NCBI GenBank assembly: GCA_024642215.1
Contig: JAHEBO010000045.1
Span: 1 to 35,421 of the forward strand
Length of the DNA: 35,421 nt
Source of the DNA: Limnohabitans sp.
GTDB taxonomy: Bacteria; Pseudomonadota; Gammaproteobacteria; Burkholderiales; Burkholderiaceae_C
Direction of reading: 5' to 3'
The translations under genes were made by a program, and so were the position numbers. Under the pieces are notes generated by a model, which was given only the letters and a program-made list of their open reading frames with translations, searched no databases and was not told the DNA's origin. How positions within the stretch are numbered: the first letter of the stretch is position 1; the number at the start of each line of letters is the position of its first letter. Positions 23,611 through 32,580 of the stretch are shown here, one piece after another.

Positions 23611-24537
23611 CTACCCCCAGTTGGCCAGGTTCTCTTTTTGCAGCGCTTTGCGCCGCTCCACATGGTCGGGCAAGATCTCAGCCACCACCTTCCAAAATGC
23701 GGGGCTGTGGTTCATCTCGCGCAGATGCGCCAACTCATGCACCACCACATAATCGATGGCTTCTGGCTTGAGGTGAATCAGGCGCCAATTGAGTCGTATG
23801 GCGCCATCGATGCGCGCACTGCCCCATCGCGAACCTGCGTTCGACAAACTCAGCTTGCACCATTTCACCCCCATAAGCGGCGCAAAGAAATTCAAACGAG
23901 CTTCAAACAAGGTGCGCCCTTCGCGCATCAGCCAGGCCTGAACAGCATCGCGGATTTGCGAAGCTTCTGCCGTCACGGGCAATGCCAGCTTGAGTTCGGA
24001 ACCTTGATTGAAATCACTGTGATGCAATTCACTGCGCCCCACTTCCGGACTCAGTCGCAAGCGAATGGCTGCACCCAGATAATCCAAACTGGCTCCATCT
24101 GCCCACTCAATTTGTCGGATGTTTTTTTGCCGCTCTTGCACTTCGGCCCATTTGCGTAGCACCCATTCACCGCGCTCTTGCAGGCCCAGCTCAACTTCTT
24201 TCAAGGTGACCCATTTGGGCGCGCGAACCTCCAAGCCATCGGGCCCCACCACAAAGCCAATCGACTTTCTGCGGACGCGCTGAAACAAATAGCTCACACG
24301 CATGCCCGCAAGAACTGTTTCTCGATTGGCATGAGGATGGGTCAAGGACCCTGTAGAGTCATGGACTGGCCTGTGTGCAGCAGGGTCTTCAGTTCGAGCG
24401 ATCGTGGACACATGCGCAACCGGATGTTCACGAGGAAATCTCGGGGGTATCGCCGAACTTCTTTGGGATGTTGGCGGCACCTCGGCCGAAGGCGATGGGC
24501 TTAAAAAATCAAGAACAAGTTGCAGCGGGTTGCGCAT
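23611..24537 (-). CDS. YgjP-like zinc metallopeptidase domain protein (DUF45, M48-like)
   Basis: A 308-residue protein. Zinc motif VVHELAHLREMNHSPAFW has His267, Glu268, His271 and the third ligand His277, the DUF45/WLM arrangement; SNAGSRWGSARIDGAIRLNWRL just before it is typical of the family. The first about 75 residues are Pro/Ser-rich and low complexity, an extension beyond the usual 230-240 residue length, so the true start could be further in. It is the last gene of the corC-to-YgjP block, 20 nt after the acyltransferase gene, and converges on the MBL-fold gene with a 16-nt gap. Confidence 0.88.
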   Translation of the reverse strand: MRNPLQLVLDFLSPSPSAEVPPTSQRSSAIPPRFPREHPVAHVSTIARTEDPAAHRPVHDSTGSLTHPHANRETVLAGMRVSYLFQRVRRKSIGFVVGPDGLEVRAPKWVTLKEVELGLQERGEWVLRKWAEVQERQKNIRQIEWADGASLDYLGAAIRLRLSPEVGRSELHHSDFNQGSELKLALPVTAEASQIRDAVQAWLMREGRTLFEARLNFFAPLMGVKWCKLSLSNAGSRWGSARIDGAIRLNWRLIHLKPEAIDYVVVHELAHLREMNHSPAFWKVVAEILPDHVERRKALQKENLANWG

Positions 24538-24557
24538 CGGTGTTCTTTGCCCAATCT

Positions 24558-25325
24558 TTATGCGGCAGGTGCTGCTGACTCGGAATCAGTCAGAGGATAG
24601 GCCTCTGGGTCCAAGCGTCGCATCTCAGATTCAATCCAGTTTTCAACTTCTTGCATCAACTCTTCAGGCTGACGACCGACGCTAGAGATAGGCTTTCCAA
24701 TGGAGATGTCCACAATGCCAGGCTTCTTGATGAAGGCCTTGGTCGGCCAGCATTTGGCGGACGTGACGGCGATTGGAACCACAGGCACACCCGCTTCGAT
24801 GGCCAAACGTGTGCCGCCGGTTTTGTAGACACCTTTTTGGCCGCGAGGAATTCGCGTACCTTCTGGAAACATAATGACCCAGACGCCTTGCTCCATCAAA
24901 CGTTTGCCTTGCGTGACCACCTTTTGAAAGGCTTGTGCGCGTTGACTGCGATCGATGTGAATCATGTCCATGCGGCCCATGGCCCAGCCAAAAAACGGCA
25001 CGCTGAGCAATTCTTTTTTGAACACGTAAGCCAGGGGGTGCGGCATGATGGCTGGCATCAAAAACGTCTCCCATGTGGACTGATGCTTGACCAACAAGAT
25101 GACCGGGTCTTTTTCGCCAAGGGGCAAATTCTCCATGCCGGTGATTCGATTTTGAATGCCCAAAATGTAAGTGCCACTGTTGATGGCATTGCGCAACCAT
25201 GCGGCACACCACCAATACAAACGGCTGCTGCTCATGAACATCGACGCCACCACCACAACCAAGGCCCAAGGGATGACAGTGATCGTCATCCAAACCATGT
25301 GAAGGAGTGAGCGAATGAAGTTCAT
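24558..25325 (-). CDS. plsC: 1-acyl-sn-glycerol-3-phosphate acyltransferase (PlsC family)
   Basis: A 255-residue membrane-associated acyltransferase of phospholipid synthesis. Hydrophobic residues 9-30 anchor it. Motif I reads KHQSTWET, with catalytic His81 and Glu86 where most family members have Asp (HX4D). Motif III is MFPEGTR (152-158), and VPVVPIAV forms motif IV. The HX4E form should still act as the His/acid pair. ATG 25325 overlaps the gmhB stop by ATGA. A related lysophospholipid acyltransferase role is possible. Confidence 0.9.
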   Translation of the reverse strand: MNFIRSLLHMVWMTITVIPWALVVVVASMFMSSSRLYWWCAAWLRNAINSGTYILGIQNRITGMENLPLGEKDPVILLVKHQSTWETFLMPAIMPHPLAYVFKKELLSVPFFGWAMGRMDMIHIDRSQRAQAFQKVVTQGKRLMEQGVWVIMFPEGTRIPRGQKGVYKTGGTRLAIEAGVPVVPIAVTSAKCWPTKAFIKKPGIVDISIGKPISSVGRQPEELMQEVENWIESEMRRLDPEAYPLTDSESAAPAA

Positions 25326-25885
25326 AAAACGGGTTCCGAAGATTTTTTCAAGAGGGCATCAACAAAGGCATGGAGGTCTAAGTGCATCTGCGTGCCTGGC
25401 GGGAAAGTGGGAGGCAAGCCGCTGCCACGCAAGGTTTCAGAACGTCCCGTCAGAACCAAATGAGGCTTACAACCTGCAGCGTCTGCAGCTTGCATGTCCC
25501 GCAGACTGTCGCCCACAAAGGGCACATCTTTGACGTCAATGCCAAACCGATCGGCCACTTGCTCAATCAAGCCAGGCAAAGGCTTTCGGCAAGTACAAGC
25601 GTCTTCGGGCGCATGGGGGCAATAAAAAATGGCATCGATGCGACCTCCCACTGCGGCCAATTGTTTCAGCATGCGTTTGTGGATGGCATTAAGAGACGCC
25701 ACATCCAACAAACCACGGCCAAGGCCGGACTGGTTGGTGGCCAAGACCACGTGGTAACCCGCGTGATTCAACCTGCCCACAGCCTCTAAAGCACCTGGCA
25801 AAGCCTGCCACTCTTCTGGCGACTTGATGAACTCATCACTGTCGTGATTGAGGGTGCCATCGCGGTCGAGTATGACGAGTTTCAT
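25322..25885 (-). CDS. gmhB: D-glycero-D-manno-heptose 1,7-bisphosphate 7-phosphatase
   Basis: A 187-residue HAD phosphatase of ADP-heptose synthesis for lipopolysaccharide core. Motif I is ILDRDGTLN with Asp7 and Asp9. ATNQSGLGRG is motif II, and the diagnostic zinc loop CPHAPEDACTCRKP has Cys89, His91, Cys97 and Cys99. FVGDSLRDMQAA is motif IV. It sits between glyS (27 nt upstream) and the acyltransferase gene, which it overlaps by 4 nt. Confidence 0.94.
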   Translation of the reverse strand: MKLVILDRDGTLNHDSDEFIKSPEEWQALPGALEAVGRLNHAGYHVVLATNQSGLGRGLLDVASLNAIHKRMLKQLAAVGGRIDAIFYCPHAPEDACTCRKPLPGLIEQVADRFGIDVKDVPFVGDSLRDMQAADAAGCKPHLVLTGRSETLRGSGLPPTFPPGTQMHLDLHAFVDALLKKSSEPVL

Positions 25886-25912
25886 GGTTTGCCTAAGGGG
25901 GTGTGACGCAGC

Positions 25913-28042
25913 TTATGCCAAGCGAGACAAATCGGCCACACGGTTCATGGCCACATGCAAGCACTTGAGCAAACCTTGACGATTCAAGCGCACGTCCATC
26001 TCTTCAGCGTTCACCATGACATCGTCAAAGAATGCATCCACGGGCGAGCGCAAGGCGGCCAATGTTTGCAATGATCCGGTGTAGTCGCCTGCGTTGAACA
26101 ACGCCTCTGACTCGGGCAGCAAACGTTGCATCACTTCATGCAAAGCCTGCTCGGCAGCTTCTTTCAGCAACGCAGGATTGACGTGCGGATCGACTTCGTC
26201 GGCCTTCTTCAAAATGTTGCCAATGCGCTTGTTGGCCGCAGCCAAAGCGGGGCTTTCGGGCAAAGCCGCAAAAGCACGCACAGCCGCCAACAACTTGGGC
26301 ATTTGGCCCAAGCGTGCAGGATGCAAAGCCAACACCGCGTCGACTTCTTGCGCGCTGTAACCTTGCTCGCGCAATGCGCCAGCCAAACGGTCAAACAAGA
26401 ACGTGGTGAGGGCCTCAGAAGGATCGGTGATCTTGTCGCCAAACACGGGCACTGACAAAGCCAAGAGCTGACGCCAATCGAGCGCCAAATCTTTTTCCAT
26501 CAACATGCGAATGACACCCAAGGCGTGACGGCGCAGCGCAAACGGATCTTTGTCGCCACTTGGCAAATTGCCAATGCCAAACATGCCCACCAAGGTTTCG
26601 AGTTTGTCGGCCAAGGCCACGACCAAGCCGACGTTGTTGCGCGGCAATTCGTCGCCGGCGAAGCGGGGACGATAGTGGTCTTCAATGGCGTCGGCAATGT
26701 CATTGGACAAGCCATCGTGGCGCGCATAGTAGCCACCCATGATGCCTTGCAACTCTGGAAACTCGCCCACCATGTCGGTCAGCAAATCGGTTTTGGCCAA
26801 CTGTGCGGCGGTGTCTGCAGCTTGCGCCAGCGCGTCGCCACCGAGGGCTTGGCCCAAGGCTTTGGCAATGCCACGCACGCGTGCCATGCGCTCACCTTGA
26901 GTGCCCAGTTTGTTGTGATACACCACCTTGTTCAAACCTTCTACGCGCGAGGCCAATGTTTTCTTACGATCTTGATCGAAGAAAAACTTGGCATCGGCCA
27001 AACGAGGACGCACCACGCGCTCGTTGCCGCCAATCACAGCGCTGGCGTCTGACGGTGAAATGTTGCTGACCACCAAGAACTGGTGCGTGAGCTTGCCTTC
27101 TGCCGTGAGCAACGGGAAGTATTTTTGGTTGGCCTTCATGGTCAGGATCAAACACTCCTGCGGCACTTCCAAAAACTGTTTTTCAAATTCGCAGGTGAGC
27201 ACATTGGGACGCTCTACCAAGGCGGTCACTTCGTCTAACAGGGCTTCGTCTTCAATGGCTTTGACACCACCTCCCACTTTGGCAGCTGCAGCATCAAGCT
27301 GACGCACAATTTCTGCACGGCGCTCAGCAAAGCTGGCAATGACGGCACCATCGCGCGCCAAAGTAGCGGCATAACTGTCAGCGTCTTGAATGACGACAGG
27401 CGACACACTGGCTTCAAAGCGATGGCCATGTGTTTGCTGACCGGCTTTCAAGCCCAGTGCTTTGACAGGCACCACGTCTTTGCCGTGCAAAGCCACCAAA
27501 CCGTGTGCAGGACGCACAAAGTTGACGCTGGTCCAGCCTGGCATGTCGCAATCGGTTTCCAACTGATAGGTCATGACCTTGGGAATAGGCAACTTGGCCA
27601 AGCTTTCGTCCAAAGCTTTTTGCAAACCTTGCAACAGGCTCGCACCTTTGGCCACGCTGTCGTAAAACAAAGCGTCGGCTTTGCCATCGGGCGCGCGTTT
27701 CAATGAAGCGACCACCGCAGCCGGATTGCTGACGTCTGCACCAAGTGCTTGCAACTTTTTGAGCAAGGCGGGCGTGGCATTGCCGCTGGCATCGAGGCCA
27801 ACAGTCACTGGCATCAGCTTTTGTTGAATGGCTTTATCGGCGGCTTGTGCGGCCACTTGCGTGACATGCGCGGCCAATCGACGTGGCGAGGCGTAGGCTG
27901 TCACCACAGATTGTGCGGCGGTTAAACCGGCGTCGCGCAATTGCTCGAACAACACGTTGGCAAATGATTCGCCCAATTTTTTGAGTGCCTTGGGCGGCAG
28001 CTCTTCTACAAACAGTTCAACGAGAAGGTTTTGATGTGTCAT
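25913..28042 (-). CDS. glyS: Glycyl-tRNA synthetase beta subunit
   Basis: A 709-residue subunit of the alpha2-beta2 bacterial GlyRS, charging tRNA-Gly. It opens MTHQNLLVELFVEELPPKAL, the invariant N-terminus of the family, which fixes the start at 28042 although the frame is open to 28099. VPQECLILTMKANQKYFPL, FFFDQDRKKTLASRVEGL and GEFPELQGIMGGYYARHDG are family blocks, and the C-terminus carries the DALR-like anticodon-binding part (about 590-709). It begins 14 nt after glyQ. Confidence 0.96.
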   Translation of the reverse strand: MTHQNLLVELFVEELPPKALKKLGESFANVLFEQLRDAGLTAAQSVVTAYASPRRLAAHVTQVAAQAADKAIQQKLMPVTVGLDASGNATPALLKKLQALGADVSNPAAVVASLKRAPDGKADALFYDSVAKGASLLQGLQKALDESLAKLPIPKVMTYQLETDCDMPGWTSVNFVRPAHGLVALHGKDVVPVKALGLKAGQQTHGHRFEASVSPVVIQDADSYAATLARDGAVIASFAERRAEIVRQLDAAAAKVGGGVKAIEDEALLDEVTALVERPNVLTCEFEKQFLEVPQECLILTMKANQKYFPLLTAEGKLTHQFLVVSNISPSDASAVIGGNERVVRPRLADAKFFFDQDRKKTLASRVEGLNKVVYHNKLGTQGERMARVRGIAKALGQALGGDALAQAADTAAQLAKTDLLTDMVGEFPELQGIMGGYYARHDGLSNDIADAIEDHYRPRFAGDELPRNNVGLVVALADKLETLVGMFGIGNLPSGDKDPFALRRHALGVIRMLMEKDLALDWRQLLALSVPVFGDKITDPSEALTTFLFDRLAGALREQGYSAQEVDAVLALHPARLGQMPKLLAAVRAFAALPESPALAAANKRIGNILKKADEVDPHVNPALLKEAAEQALHEVMQRLLPESEALFNAGDYTGSLQTLAALRSPVDAFFDDVMVNAEEMDVRLNRQGLLKCLHVAMNRVADLSRLA

Positions 28043-28056
28043 TTTGATGTTTACCT

Positions 28057-28971
28057 TCAGGCTGCTTTTTTGCTCAAAGCATTCAATTGCTCGACCCACT
28101 CGCGCGGCGCCATGGGGAAGCCCAAACGCTCGCGGCTTTCAAAATAGCTTTGTGCAACGGCGCGGGCCAAATTGCGAATGCGGCCAATGTAGGCTGCACG
28201 CTCAGTGACGCTGATGGCACCACGCGCATCCAGCAAGTTGAATGTGTGTGCGCCTTTAAGCACTTGTTCGTAAGCGGGCAAAGCCAACTGCGCGCCAATC
28301 AAATGCTGCGCTTGTTTTTCGTAGGCAGAGAAGGCCGTGAACAAGAACTCGGCGTCTGAATGTTCAAAGTTGTAAGTGGACTGCTCCACCTCGTTTTGGT
28401 GATACACATCGCCGTAGCTAAGGGTGTCGGTCCACTTCAAGTTGTAAACATTGTCGACACCTTGCAGGTACATGGCCAAGCGCTCAAGGCCATACGTAAT
28501 TTCGCCGGTGATGGGTTTGCAATCAATACCGCCCACTTGCTGGAAGTAGGTGAACTGAGTCACTTCCATGCCATTGAGCCAAACTTCCCAACCCAAACCC
28601 CATGCACCCAGGGTTGGATTTTCCCAATCGTCTTCGACAAAACGAATGTCGTTCTTTTTGAGATCAAAACCTAAAGCTTCGAGGGAGCCCAAATACAAAT
28701 CCAAAATATTGGAAGGTGCTGGTTTCAAGACCACTTGGTACTGGTAGTAGTGCTGCAAACGGTTTGGGTTTTCGCCATATCGACCATCTTTAGGGCGACG
28801 GCTAGGCTGCACATAGGCCGCCTTCCATGGCTCAGGGCCAATGGCGCGCAAAAAAGTGGCGGTGTGCGAAGTACCCGCACCCACTTCCATGTCATAGGGT
28901 TGCAACAACGCACACCCCTGTGCATCCCAGTAGGACTGCAGTTTCAAAATGATTTGTTGGAAGGTCAACAT
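28057..28971 (-). CDS. glyQ: Glycyl-tRNA synthetase alpha subunit
   Basis: A 304-residue catalytic subunit, class [22 protein letters not shown] at the N-terminus, [42 protein letters not shown] and [21 protein letters not shown] are the family's conserved blocks. Works with glyS directly downstream. It follows lnt by 46 nt. Confidence 0.97.
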   Translation of the reverse strand: MLTFQQIILKLQSYWDAQGCALLQPYDMEVGAGTSHTATFLRAIGPEPWKAAYVQPSRRPKDGRYGENPNRLQHYYQYQVVLKPAPSNILDLYLGSLEALGFDLKKNDIRFVEDDWENPTLGAWGLGWEVWLNGMEVTQFTYFQQVGGIDCKPITGEITYGLERLAMYLQGVDNVYNLKWTDTLSYGDVYHQNEVEQSTYNFEHSDAEFLFTAFSAYEKQAQHLIGAQLALPAYEQVLKGAHTFNLLDARGAISVTERAAYIGRIRNLARAVAQSYFESRERLGFPMAPREWVEQLNALSKKAA

Positions 28972-29017
28972 GGCTGAAAAAAGTTAGGCCCCCGTACGTC
29001 GGTGGCAACCCTTGATT

Positions 29018-30757
29018 TTAAAGCGCCTGAGACCCAGAGCGCCGAAAAAACGCACCCAAAACAAGAACAATTGACCCGCAAAACAACCAAAGCGGCCACA
29101 AACCCCATTGCGCAGTCCATTGCGCATAAGGCGTGAGGCCAGTGCGCCCCTCAAACTCGCCCACCAAAGCACCCCGCGTGAACACTGGCAATGAGGCTTT
29201 CACTTGGCCATTGGCATCCATCAACGCAGTCAAACCGGTGTTGGTGGCACGTATGACAGGACGTTGAAATTCCAAGGCACGCAATTGTGAGATGGCCACA
29301 TGTTGCGCGGGTGCGGTGGTGTTGCCAAACCAGGCCAAATTGCTCATGTTCACCAGCACGGTCGGCGCCTGCTCAGCGGTTGCAAAGTATTTCGCCATTT
29401 CCTCGCCAAACAAATCTTCGTAGCAAATTTGCGGCAACAAACGCTGCCCTTGCCATGCCAACACACCCGCCGTTGAACGCTGCTGGCCAAAGTCACCTAA
29501 GGGGATGTTCATCAGGCGCACAAACCACTGGAAAAACGGTGGCACAAACTCACCGAAAGGCACCAGATGTTGTTTGTCGTAACGGTACTTTAAGTTGTCT
29601 TGACCCAGGGCCAACACCGAATTGCTGTAGCCCACATTGGCGCCCCCCATTGGCAAACCGATCAAAGCCAGTTGAGCGGGCATGTGCTGGCCAGGCACCG
29701 CGGTTGGCGCTTGGTATTTATTGCTCAGCGTTTGCCAATAGGCGGGCGAGAGTTGCTGCGGCAACACAGGAATGGCCGTTTCGGGGGAGACCACCAAGGT
29801 CTCTGTGTTGGACAGCAATTCTTCGCCGTACCAACTGAGCGCCATCTGCACGCCTTGTCCTGGGATGAACTTCTCGTCTTGCGGAATATTGCCTTGCAGC
29901 AGGCGAACCTTCATGGTGCCGGCCGACTGCGTAAAGGACTGGGGCCAATGCTGAAGTGCGGCGGGAATCAACCCCGCCAACAGCACGCCAAGCGCCAACA
30001 ACCACAGCCAGGCACGCGTGCGTCCAGCCATCCATACAGACAGCATCAGCGGCAGTGCCATGGCCAATCCAGCGGCGATGGCGCCCATGCCATACACCCC
30101 AACCCAGGGCGCATAGACGGCCAAGCCACTTTGTCCATGCGCATAGCCCGCAGCGCCCCAAGGAAAGCCGGTGAACCATTGGCCTCGGGCCAATTCAGCC
30201 AGCGTCCATAAGGCGGCAAACAACACAGCACCCGCCATGGCCAAATTGAATTCAGACTTTCTCAAAAAGCTTTGGGGGTGGGTGGCATACCGGCCTTCTT
30301 GATGGCGCGCATTCACAAGCCAACGGCGGTACAACAGCACCCAAAGGCCACCGGCGATGGCAAAGTAGCTGGCCAATGCCGTGGCCAGCAGCACAACAGC
30401 CAAACACGCTAGCCATGAAGGCAGTCCGCCGTATTGATGCATCGACACATACAGCCAGCCCCATGTGGAGGTCATGGCGGCTGTGGCAAACAGGCCTGCA
30501 ATCTTGAAGCCCTTCACCCAAGCATTGGGGCCGCTGCGATGTGGGCGACGCGTGTTGGTGGAGTTTGTGAATTCAGATTCTTGCGAAGCAGCTTGCAAAA
30601 GCAAAGCGCCTAAGCAGGCCAAACTGAGGCCTTGCAAAGTGCCAAACGATTGCCCCGAAATGCCCAAGGCATCGCCCAACGCAAAGGCTGGCCATGCCAT
30701 TGAAAAACCATGCAAAACACCGGCCAACAATGAAGCGCCGAATGCCCACATGTTCAT
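29018..30757 (-). CDS. lnt: Apolipoprotein N-acyltransferase
   Basis: A 579-residue inner-membrane enzyme that adds the third acyl chain to lipoproteins. Hydrophobic helices fill residues 1-270, then a periplasmic nitrilase domain with the triad Glu326 (SPETAIP), Lys395 (YDKQHLVPFGE) and Cys445 (QICYED), then a last helix (about 550-572). It is longer than E. coli Lnt (about 512) because of loops around residues 60-80 and 145-170. Its ATG overlaps the corC stop (ATGA), the usual corC-lnt pairing. Confidence 0.95.
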   Translation of the reverse strand: MNMWAFGASLLAGVLHGFSMAWPAFALGDALGISGQSFGTLQGLSLACLGALLLQAASQESEFTNSTNTRRPHRSGPNAWVKGFKIAGLFATAAMTSTWGWLYVSMHQYGGLPSWLACLAVVLLATALASYFAIAGGLWVLLYRRWLVNARHQEGRYATHPQSFLRKSEFNLAMAGAVLFAALWTLAELARGQWFTGFPWGAAGYAHGQSGLAVYAPWVGVYGMGAIAAGLAMALPLMLSVWMAGRTRAWLWLLALGVLLAGLIPAALQHWPQSFTQSAGTMKVRLLQGNIPQDEKFIPGQGVQMALSWYGEELLSNTETLVVSPETAIPVLPQQLSPAYWQTLSNKYQAPTAVPGQHMPAQLALIGLPMGGANVGYSNSVLALGQDNLKYRYDKQHLVPFGEFVPPFFQWFVRLMNIPLGDFGQQRSTAGVLAWQGQRLLPQICYEDLFGEEMAKYFATAEQAPTVLVNMSNLAWFGNTTAPAQHVAISQLRALEFQRPVIRATNTGLTALMDANGQVKASLPVFTRGALVGEFEGRTGLTPYAQWTAQWGLWPLWLFCGSIVLVLGAFFRRSGSQAL

Positions 30758-31680
30758 TTCTTATGGCGAGAGGTGGGCGACACCTTGAACCACCGCACTG
30801 CGCCCCCGCGCGTGTGCAGAACCACAAAGTCCAAGCCCGACAAGCTGAACTTTTCACCCCGTTGCGGCACATGCCCCATCTCGTGGGCAATCAAGCCGCC
30901 GATGGTGTCAAAGTCATGTGTTTCTTCGTCGACCACGTCGGGGTTGAGCTTCACACCAAAGGCTTCTGAAACTCGCTCTAAAGAGGTGTCGCCGCTAACG
31001 CGGTAAGTTTGATCGGCCAAGCCAAAGATGTCGCCGGCTTCTTCTTCGATGTCAAATTCGTCTTCGATCTCGCCCACAATTTCTTCGAGCACATCTTCGA
31101 TGGTGATGAGGCCCGCCGTGCGGCCAAACTCATCAATCACGATGGCCAAATGTTGGCGATTGTCTCTGAATTGCCTGAGCAAATCATTGAGGCCTTTGCT
31201 CTCTGGCACAAACACAGCGGGGCGCAGCAGCGCGCGAATGTTGAGCTCGGGCGCACGTTGCAACTTGAGCAAATCTTTGGCCATCAAAATGCCAATGATG
31301 TTTTCGCGGTCGTCTTCGTAAACGGGGAATCTGGAGTGGGCGGTGTCAATCACCTGATGCAACAACTCATCAAAAGGTGCATCAATGGAGAGCAGCTCCA
31401 TGCGCGGTGCGGCCACCATGGCATCGCCAGCCGTCATGTCGGCCATGCGAATCACGCCTTCTAGCATGAACCGACTTTGCGAATTGATGATGTCGTTGTC
31501 TTCGGCCTCTGCGAGCGTTTCGATCAACTCGTCTTTGGAGTCGGGACCGGGGTGAATGAATTCAGCCAGCTTTTGCAAGAAAGAGCGTTTGTCTTCTCGC
31601 TTTGAATCACGCTTGGATTCGTGTTTCGAATCGTGTTTGTCGTCACGTTCATTCAAACGCGCGGGGTGAGGGTCGGACAC
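30754..31680 (-). CDS. corC: CorC/HlyC-family CBS-domain protein
   Basis: A 308-residue soluble protein. Two CBS domains span about 78-200 (MVAAPRMELLSIDAPFDELL...HLAIVIDEFGRTAGLITIEDVLEEIVGEIEDEFD), then the CorC_HlyC/TlyC domain (about 225-300). E. coli CorC (YbeX) is linked to magnesium/cobalt efflux and ribosome function. The start is GTG 31680. Residues 11-32 are a charged run of Lys/Arg/His/Asp/Glu/Ser with the repeated unit K-x-(D/E)-SK, unusual compared with the rest. Confidence 0.93.
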   Translation of the reverse strand: MSDPHPARLNERDDKHDSKHESKRDSKREDKRSFLQKLAEFIHPGPDSKDELIETLAEAEDNDIINSQSRFMLEGVIRMADMTAGDAMVAAPRMELLSIDAPFDELLHQVIDTAHSRFPVYEDDRENIIGILMAKDLLKLQRAPELNIRALLRPAVFVPESKGLNDLLRQFRDNRQHLAIVIDEFGRTAGLITIEDVLEEIVGEIEDEFDIEEEAGDIFGLADQTYRVSGDTSLERVSEAFGVKLNPDVVDEETHDFDTIGGLIAHEMGHVPQRGEKFSLSGLDFVVLHTRGGAVRWFKVSPTSRHKK

Positions 31681-31728
31681 AGTCGGGTTGGCAAAAGGCC
31701 GTTGTTGCAGAGCCTCTAGGATAGCGGA

Positions 31729-32400
31729 TTAAACGCCAGATTGGTGACGTGATTCACGCACACCTTTTCGGACCTCTTGCAAGGCTTTGAGAAGTTGCAG
31801 GAACTGCTTGGCTCTGACCTTGATTTGGAAATCCAAGTCGGCCATGCCTTCTTCAAGCAACTCATGAACCTGGCTGTCCAGATTTGCAGGCGGCAGACTC
31901 AAATAGGCATCACTCTCACTGCCATCGCGCTCGACACGTGCACCGGCCTTTCTGGCAATTTTGAGCATGGGGGTGTTTTCACTCAAGGCATGAATGAACA
32001 GCAAAGCCACACCTTGGTTGCGGGCGTGCATGACCGCACGCAGGAACAGGCGACCGCCCAAGCCGCGACCGCGCATTTTCAAATCGACCGAGACGCCAAA
32101 TTCGGCGCATGTCGCCCATTGCGGATCGACGGAAAACGCCAAATGCGCCATGGAAACAATTTCAAGTCGTCGGTTGAAAACGCCATAAATGTCATCTCGC
32201 ACGAAATCCAGCTTTGACACATAAGCTTCAATTTGCTCATCCGTGGCCGGATAGCCAAATCGCAGGTAGCGATCCTGACTGCCAAGGCTTTTCAAATGCG
32301 TTGAAATTTTGGGCCGATGCTTGGGACTCAAAATTCGGATGGGTATCCACAAGGTCCAACGCCGCCAGAGTGTTTGGGTGAGTGCAGAAAATTGCGTCAT
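31729..32400 (-). CDS. GNAT-family N-acetyltransferase
   Basis: A 223-residue protein. The acetyl-CoA loop MRGRGLGGRLF is at 109-119, preceded by a beta-strand (AEFGVSVDL) and followed by ALLFIHALSENTPMLKIARKAGA, the usual GNAT second half. The N-terminal part (DRYLRFGYPATDEQIEAYV) resembles a recurrent Burkholderiales GNAT group. The C-terminal 50 residues are helical and polar. Start ATG 32400 is chosen over 32526 or 32625 because the upstream residues look non-coding (Arg/Ser-rich). Substrate unknown. The 180-nt gap to the divergent fadD holds no promoter I can call confidently. Confidence 0.82.
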   Translation of the reverse strand: MTQFSALTQTLWRRWTLWIPIRILSPKHRPKISTHLKSLGSQDRYLRFGYPATDEQIEAYVSKLDFVRDDIYGVFNRRLEIVSMAHLAFSVDPQWATCAEFGVSVDLKMRGRGLGGRLFLRAVMHARNQGVALLFIHALSENTPMLKIARKAGARVERDGSESDAYLSLPPANLDSQVHELLEEGMADLDFQIKVRAKQFLQLLKALQEVRKGVRESRHQSGV

Positions 32401-32580
32401 AAGGGTTTTCCCGTATTTTTGCACATCTTTGCGAATCTGTCGCGCCCCCTTTTCTGAGTGGCATTCAAGGCTTTGTCGCTTAGGGGACGAAATCAGGTTT
32501 TCCAGTGTTCTTCGGGGGTAATGCCTCATGGTGAACTGACGGCAGAATGACGACAATGAAGGCATTCCTAGGAGCAGTAC

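Noticed and set aside
32490-32570. Inverted AATGCCT...AGGCATT pair upstream of fadD as an operator
   Set aside because: Arms are 7 bp with more than 30 nt between them and no resemblance to known fatty-acid regulator sites; likely chance.
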